A DNA stretch of 64,000 nucleotides, from assembly GCF_910591885.1 (NCBI RefSeq), contig NW_025963581.1, positions 372,001-436,000 on the forward strand, in the 5' to 3' direction. Both the position numbers and the translations under genes were made by a program. How positions within the stretch are numbered: position 1 is the stretch's first letter; the number at the start of each line of letters is the position of its first letter. Source of the DNA: Bombus terrestris (lineage: Eukaryota > Arthropoda > Insecta > Hymenoptera > Apidae). Under the pieces are notes generated by a model. That model saw only the letters and a list, made by a program, of their open reading frames with translations. It did not search any database and had not been told where the DNA came from. Shown piece by piece: positions 60,601 through 64,000 of this stretch.

Positions 60601-61149
60601 ACACCGTTGGACAACGTGGGACAACGTGGGACAACGTGGGACATCGTTGGACATCGTTGGACATCGTGGGACACCGTTGGACATCGTTGGACATCGTTGG
60701 ACACCGTTGGACATCGTTGGACATCGTTGGACATCGTTGGACACCGTTGGACACCGTTGGACACCGTTGGACACCGTTGGACATCGGTGGACATCGTGGG
60801 ACACCGTTGGACACCGTTGGACATCGTTGGACACCGTTGGACACCGTGGGACAACGTGGGACAACGTGGGACAACGTGGGACAACGTGGGACAACGTGGG
60901 ACAACGTGGGACACCGTTGAACACCGTGGGACACCGTTGGACAACGTGGGACAACGTGGGACAACGTGGGACAACGTGGGACACCGTTGGACACCGTGGG
61001 ACACCGTTGGACACCGTTGGACATCGTTGGACACCGTGGGACAACGTGGGACAACGTGGGACAACGTGGGACAACGTGGGACAACGTGGGACAACGTGGG
61101 ACACCGTTGGACACCGTTGGACATCGTTGGACACCGTGGGACAACGTGG
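54641..61149. repeat. Domain 4: return of domain-1 variants
   Basis: The gacacctttg, gttgcacacc and TGA-bearing units reappear. Other content is an 18-19 unit AG run (58710-58889), a 20-unit AG run (59000-59199), and ttgaac junctions at about 59880 and 60910, as at 3260 and 4180. Units stay in the register set at 4470. No gene is seen. Confidence 0.82.
55060..58970. repeat. 2,470-bp tandem HOR, near-identical copies
   Basis: Bases 55060-56500 match 57530-58970 over about 1,440 bp. Shared landmarks include gaaaacatgg (55080 and 57550), a TGA unit (55460 and 57930), a TAG unit (55550 and 58020), the rare acaatgtggcac junction (55620 and 58090), gttgcacacc (55820 and 58290) and aaaacgtggg (55950 and 58420). 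The only difference seen is the AT unit at 58890. The period equals that found at 10.4-14.5 kb. Confidence 0.9.
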
Positions 61150-61158
61150 AAAACGTGG
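61150..61158. other. Second 9-bp monomer, register shift
   Basis: The unit reads aaaacgtgg in the same local context as 4461: CT, CT, TT, CG, AG before it and CT, CG, CT, CT, TT, CG after it. Units then start at positions ending in 9. The downstream segment differs from copy 1 by one fewer unit before gaccccgtgg (61489) and by gaaaacgtgg in place of gaaaacatgg. Confidence 0.95.
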
Positions 61159-63358
61159 GACACCGTTGGACACCGTGGGACACCGTTGGACACCGTTGGA
61201 CATCGTTGGACACCGTGGGACAACGTGGGACAACCTGGGACAACGTGGGAAAACGTGGGACACCGTTGGACATCGTTGGACACCTTTGGACACCGTGGGA
61301 CAACGTGGGACAACGTGGGACAACGTGGGACAACGTGGGACATCGTGGGACAACGTGGGACAACGTGGGACAACGTGGGACAACGTGGGACACCGTTGGA
61401 CATCGTTGGACACCGTGGGACAACGTGGGACAACGTGGGACAACGTGGGACACCGTTGGACACCGTTGGACATCGTTGGACACCGTGGGACCCCGTGGGA
61501 CAACGTGGGACAACGTGGGACAACGTGGGACAACGTGGGACAACGTGGGACAACGTGGGACAACGTGGGACAACGTGGGACAACGTGGGACATCGTGGGA
61601 CAACGTGGGACAACGTGGGACAACGTGGGACAACGTGGGACACCGTTGGACAACGTGGGACACCGTTGGACATCGTTGGACACCGTGGGACAACGTGGGA
61701 CATCGTGGGACAACGTGGGACACCGTTGGACACCGTTGGACATCGTTGGACATCGTTGGACATCGTGGGACACCGTTGGACATCGTTGGACATCGTTGGA
61801 CACCTTTGGACATCGTTGGACATCGTTGGACATCGTTGGACACCGTTGGACACCGTTGGACACCGTTGGACACCGTTGGACATCGGTGGACATCGTGGGA
61901 CACCGTTGGACACCGTTGGACATCGTTGGACACCGTTGGACACCGTGGGACAACGTGGGACAACGTGGGACAACGTGGGACAACGTGGGACAACGTGGGA
62001 CAACGTGGGACAACGTGGGAAAACATGGAACAACGTGGGACAACGTGGGACAACGTGGGACAACGTGGGACAACGTGGGACACCGTTGGACACCGTTGGA
62101 CATCGTTGGACACCGTTGGACACCGTGGGACAACGTGGGACAACGTGGGACAACGTGGGACAACGTGGGACAACGTGGGACAACGTGGGACAACGTGGGA
62201 CAACGTGGGACAACGTGGGACAACGTGGGACAACGTGGGACAACGTGGGACAACGTGGGACAACGTGGGACAACGTGGGACACCGTTGGACATCGTTGGA
62301 CACCGTGGGACAACGTGGGACAACGTGGGACACCGTTGGACACCGTTGGACATCGTTGGACACCGTTGGACACCGTGGGACAACGTGGGACAACGTGGGA
62401 CAACGTGGGACAACGTGGGACAACGTGGGACAACGTGGGACAACGTGGGACAACGTGGGACAACGTGGGACAACGTGGGACACCGTTGGACACCGTTGGA
62501 CACCGTTGGACATCGGTGGACATCGTGGGACACCGTTGGACACCGTTGGACATCGTTGGACACCGTTGGACACCGTGGGACAACGTGGGACAACGTGGGA
62601 CAACGTGGGACAACGTGGGACAACGTGGGACAACGTGGGACAACGTGGGACACCGTTGAACACCGTGGGACACCGTTGGACAACGTGGGACAACGTGGGA
62701 CAACGTGGGACAACGTGGGACACCGTTGGACACCGTGGGACACCGTTGGACACCGTTGGACATCGTTGGACACCGTTGGACACCGTGGGACAACGTGGGA
62801 CAACGTGGGACAACGTGGGACAACGTGGGACAACGTGGGACAACGTGGGACAACGTGGGACAACGTGGGACAACGTGGGACAACGTGGGACAACGTGGGA
62901 CAACGTGGGACAACGTGGGACACCGTTGGACATCGTTGGACACCGTGGGACAACGTGGGACAACGTGGGACACCGTGGGACACCGTTGGACACCGTTGGA
63001 CATCGTTGGACACCGTGGGACAACGTGAGACAACGTGGGACACCGTTGGACACCGTGGGACAACGTGGGACAACGTGGGACAACGTGGGACAACGTGGGA
63101 CAACGTGGGACAACGTAGGACAACGTGGGACAACGTGGGACACCGTTGGACATCGTTGGACAACGTGGGACATCGTGGGACAACGTGGGACAACGTGGGA
63201 CAACGTGGGACAACGTGGGACACCGTTGGACATCGTTGGACACCGTGGGACAACGTGGGACAACGTGGGACACCGTTGGACACCGTTGGACACCGTTGGA
63301 CACCGTGGGACACCGTTGGACACCGTTGGACATCGTTGGACACCGTGGGACAACGTGG
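61159..63358. repeat. Array between the second and third 9-bp units
   Basis: This stretch is 220 complete units of satellite. It carries gacacctttg near 61280 and 61800, gaccccgtgg at 61489, the gacatcggtg doublet near 61880 and 62510, gaaaacatgg near 62030, a ttgaac junction near 62650, a TGA unit at 63019 and a TAG unit near 63110. No gene is seen. Confidence 0.85.
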
Positions 63359-63367
63359 AAAACGTGG
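63359..63367. other. Third 9-bp monomer, register shift
   Basis: The unit reads aaaacgtgg, following TT, CG, AG as in the other two. Units afterwards start at positions ending in 8. It lies 2,209 bp after the second 9-bp unit. Confidence 0.95.
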
Positions 63368-64000
63368 GACACCGTTGGACAACGTGGGACACCGTGGGAC
63401 ACCGTTGGACATCGTTGGACACCGTGGGACAACGTGGGACAACCTGGGACAACGTGGGAAAACATGGGACACCGTTGGACATCGTTGGACACCTTTGGAC
63501 ACCGTGGGACAACGTGGGACAACGTGGGACAACGTGGGACAACGTGGGACAACGTGGGACATCGTGGGACAACGTGGGACAACGTGGGACAACGTGGGAC
63601 AACGTGGGACACCGTTGGACATCGTTGGACACCGTGGGACAACGTGGGACAACGTGGGACAACGTGGGACACCGTTGGACACCGTTGGACATCGTTGGAC
63701 ACCGTTGGACCCCGTGGGACAACGTGGGACAACGTGGGACAACGTGGGACAACGTGGGACAACGTGGGACAACGTGGGACAACGTGGGACAACGTGGGAC
63801 AACGTGGGACATCGTGGGACAACGTGGGACAACGTGGGACAACGTGGGACAACGTGGGACACCGTTGGACAACGTGGGACACCGTTGGACATCGTTGGAC
63901 ACCGTGGGACAACGTGGGACATCGTGGGACAACGTGGGACACCGTTGGACACCGTTGGACATCGTTGGACATCGTTGGACATCGTGGGACACCGTTGGAC
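63359..64000. repeat. Segment duplicated from 4461-5102 (copy 2), cut by the window edge
   Basis: Bases 63359-64000 keep exact spacing with 4461-5102 for all landmarks checked: gaaaacatgg at 63458, gaccccgtgg at 63708, and the closing TT, TT, TG, CT units at 63958-63997. The final three bases gac start the next unit. Differences from copy 1 lie mostly in the first few units, for example AG at 63378 where copy 1 has CG. Confidence 0.88.

Larger units (their letters stand above)
1..64000. repeat. 10-bp tandem megasatellite filling the whole window
   Basis: Every base belongs to a 10-bp unit with consensus gacaacgtgg. Counting by register gives 446 units to 4460, 5,668 between 4470 and 61149, 220 between 61159 and 63358, 63 after 63368, three 9-bp units, and a final partial gac: 6,400 complete units. 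Positions 1-4, 6-8 and 10 are nearly invariant. Position 5 is A, C or T and position 9 is G or T, and the two are strongly linked (A with G, T mostly with T). Rare variants include gacaacgtag, gacaacgtga, gacacctttg, gacatcggtg, and gaaaacatgg or gaaaccatgg followed by aacaacgtgg. No unique DNA, tRNA, rRNA, promoter, terminator or mobile element is visible. Both array ends lie outside the window. The family is not one I recognise by name. Confidence 0.98.

Noticed and set aside
34309..63972. Minus-strand open frame of 9,887 codons, a possible giant repetitive protein
   Set aside because: The reverse complement of the 10-bp unit has no stop codon, so long frames are automatic. Boundaries match isolated variants, and the other minus frames are open over the same DNA.
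1..64000. CRISPR array
   Set aside because: There are no spacers: the repeat is contiguous with a 10-bp period, and no cas gene is present.
1..64000. Telomeric repeat
   Set aside because: The unit is not TTAGGG-like or any telomere motif I know, and period and strand composition differ. A subtelomeric place cannot be excluded.
1..64000. CENP-B box or known centromeric satellite
   Set aside because: The spaced TTCG and CGGG pattern of the CENP-B box is not in the unit or its variants, and the monomer is much shorter than nucleosome-length centromeric units. Centromere function stays untested.
1..64000. Bacterial or phage origin
   Set aside because: No gene, operon or ribosome site occurs in 64 kb, and no bacterial genome I know carries a 10-bp array of this size.
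1..64000. Purely artificial or mis-assembled sequence
   Set aside because: Rare variants in consistent order, domain-limited markers and graded divergence between HOR copies are hard to explain as an artefact. Copy number and long-range order still depend on read support.
1..64000. Hairpin or attenuator structures from ACGT cores
   Set aside because: Only the rare AT unit contains the 8-bp palindrome caacgttg. The common unit gives a 4-bp palindrome, too short to call a structure.

Overview
The whole window is one uninterrupted tandem array of a 10-bp unit. It holds 6,400 complete monomers plus 3 bases, with no unique sequence, gene, RNA gene, transposon or flank anywhere. The consensus unit is gacaacgtgg. 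Nearly all variation falls at two of the ten positions: position 5 (A/C/T) and position 9 (G/T). This gives five common unit types, named here by those two bases: AG (gacaacgtgg, the majority), CG (gacaccgtgg), CT (gacaccgttg), TT (gacatcgttg) and TG (gacatcgtgg). The sixth combination, AT (gacaacgttg), is rare. GC content is about 60%, and almost every unit keeps a central CpG.

The window most likely comes from a large eukaryotic genome assembled from accurate long reads: a megasatellite in a heterochromatic, centromeric, subtelomeric or sex-chromosome-like region. This is inferred from array size, purity and higher-order structure. Nothing in the sequence identifies the species or the chromosomal position.

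The order of unit types is not random. It forms higher-order repeats (HORs) of many lengths (about 300, 590, 870, 1200, 1570/1580, 2470, 3310, 4200 and 8400 bp), recognised by shared rare variants. Four domains can be told apart. Domain 1 (1 to ~26.1 kb) carries gacacctttg, gttgcacacc and gacagcgtgg variants. Domain 2 (~26.1-38.4 kb) has dense TAG-bearing units and a private GG-to-TT junction variant (ggttta). Domain 3 (~38.4-54.6 kb) has private gatatcgttg, gacacagttg and ggggcacc variants. Domain 4 (~54.6-64 kb) returns to domain-1 variants. The last 642 bases align without gaps to 4461-5102. Unit register is kept for tens of kilobases; only three 9-bp units break it (4461, 61150, 63359), and all three sit in copies of the same segment.

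Very long open reading frames exist on both strands and in all frames, up to about 9,900 codons. They are an arithmetic consequence of a stop-free 10-bp unit and are not annotated as genes. The main points of interest are the HOR grammar and its domain-limited variants, the near-complete CpG retention, the 10-bp periodic composition suited to wrapping DNA, and the dense tiling of G-quadruplex-type motifs on the plus strand.
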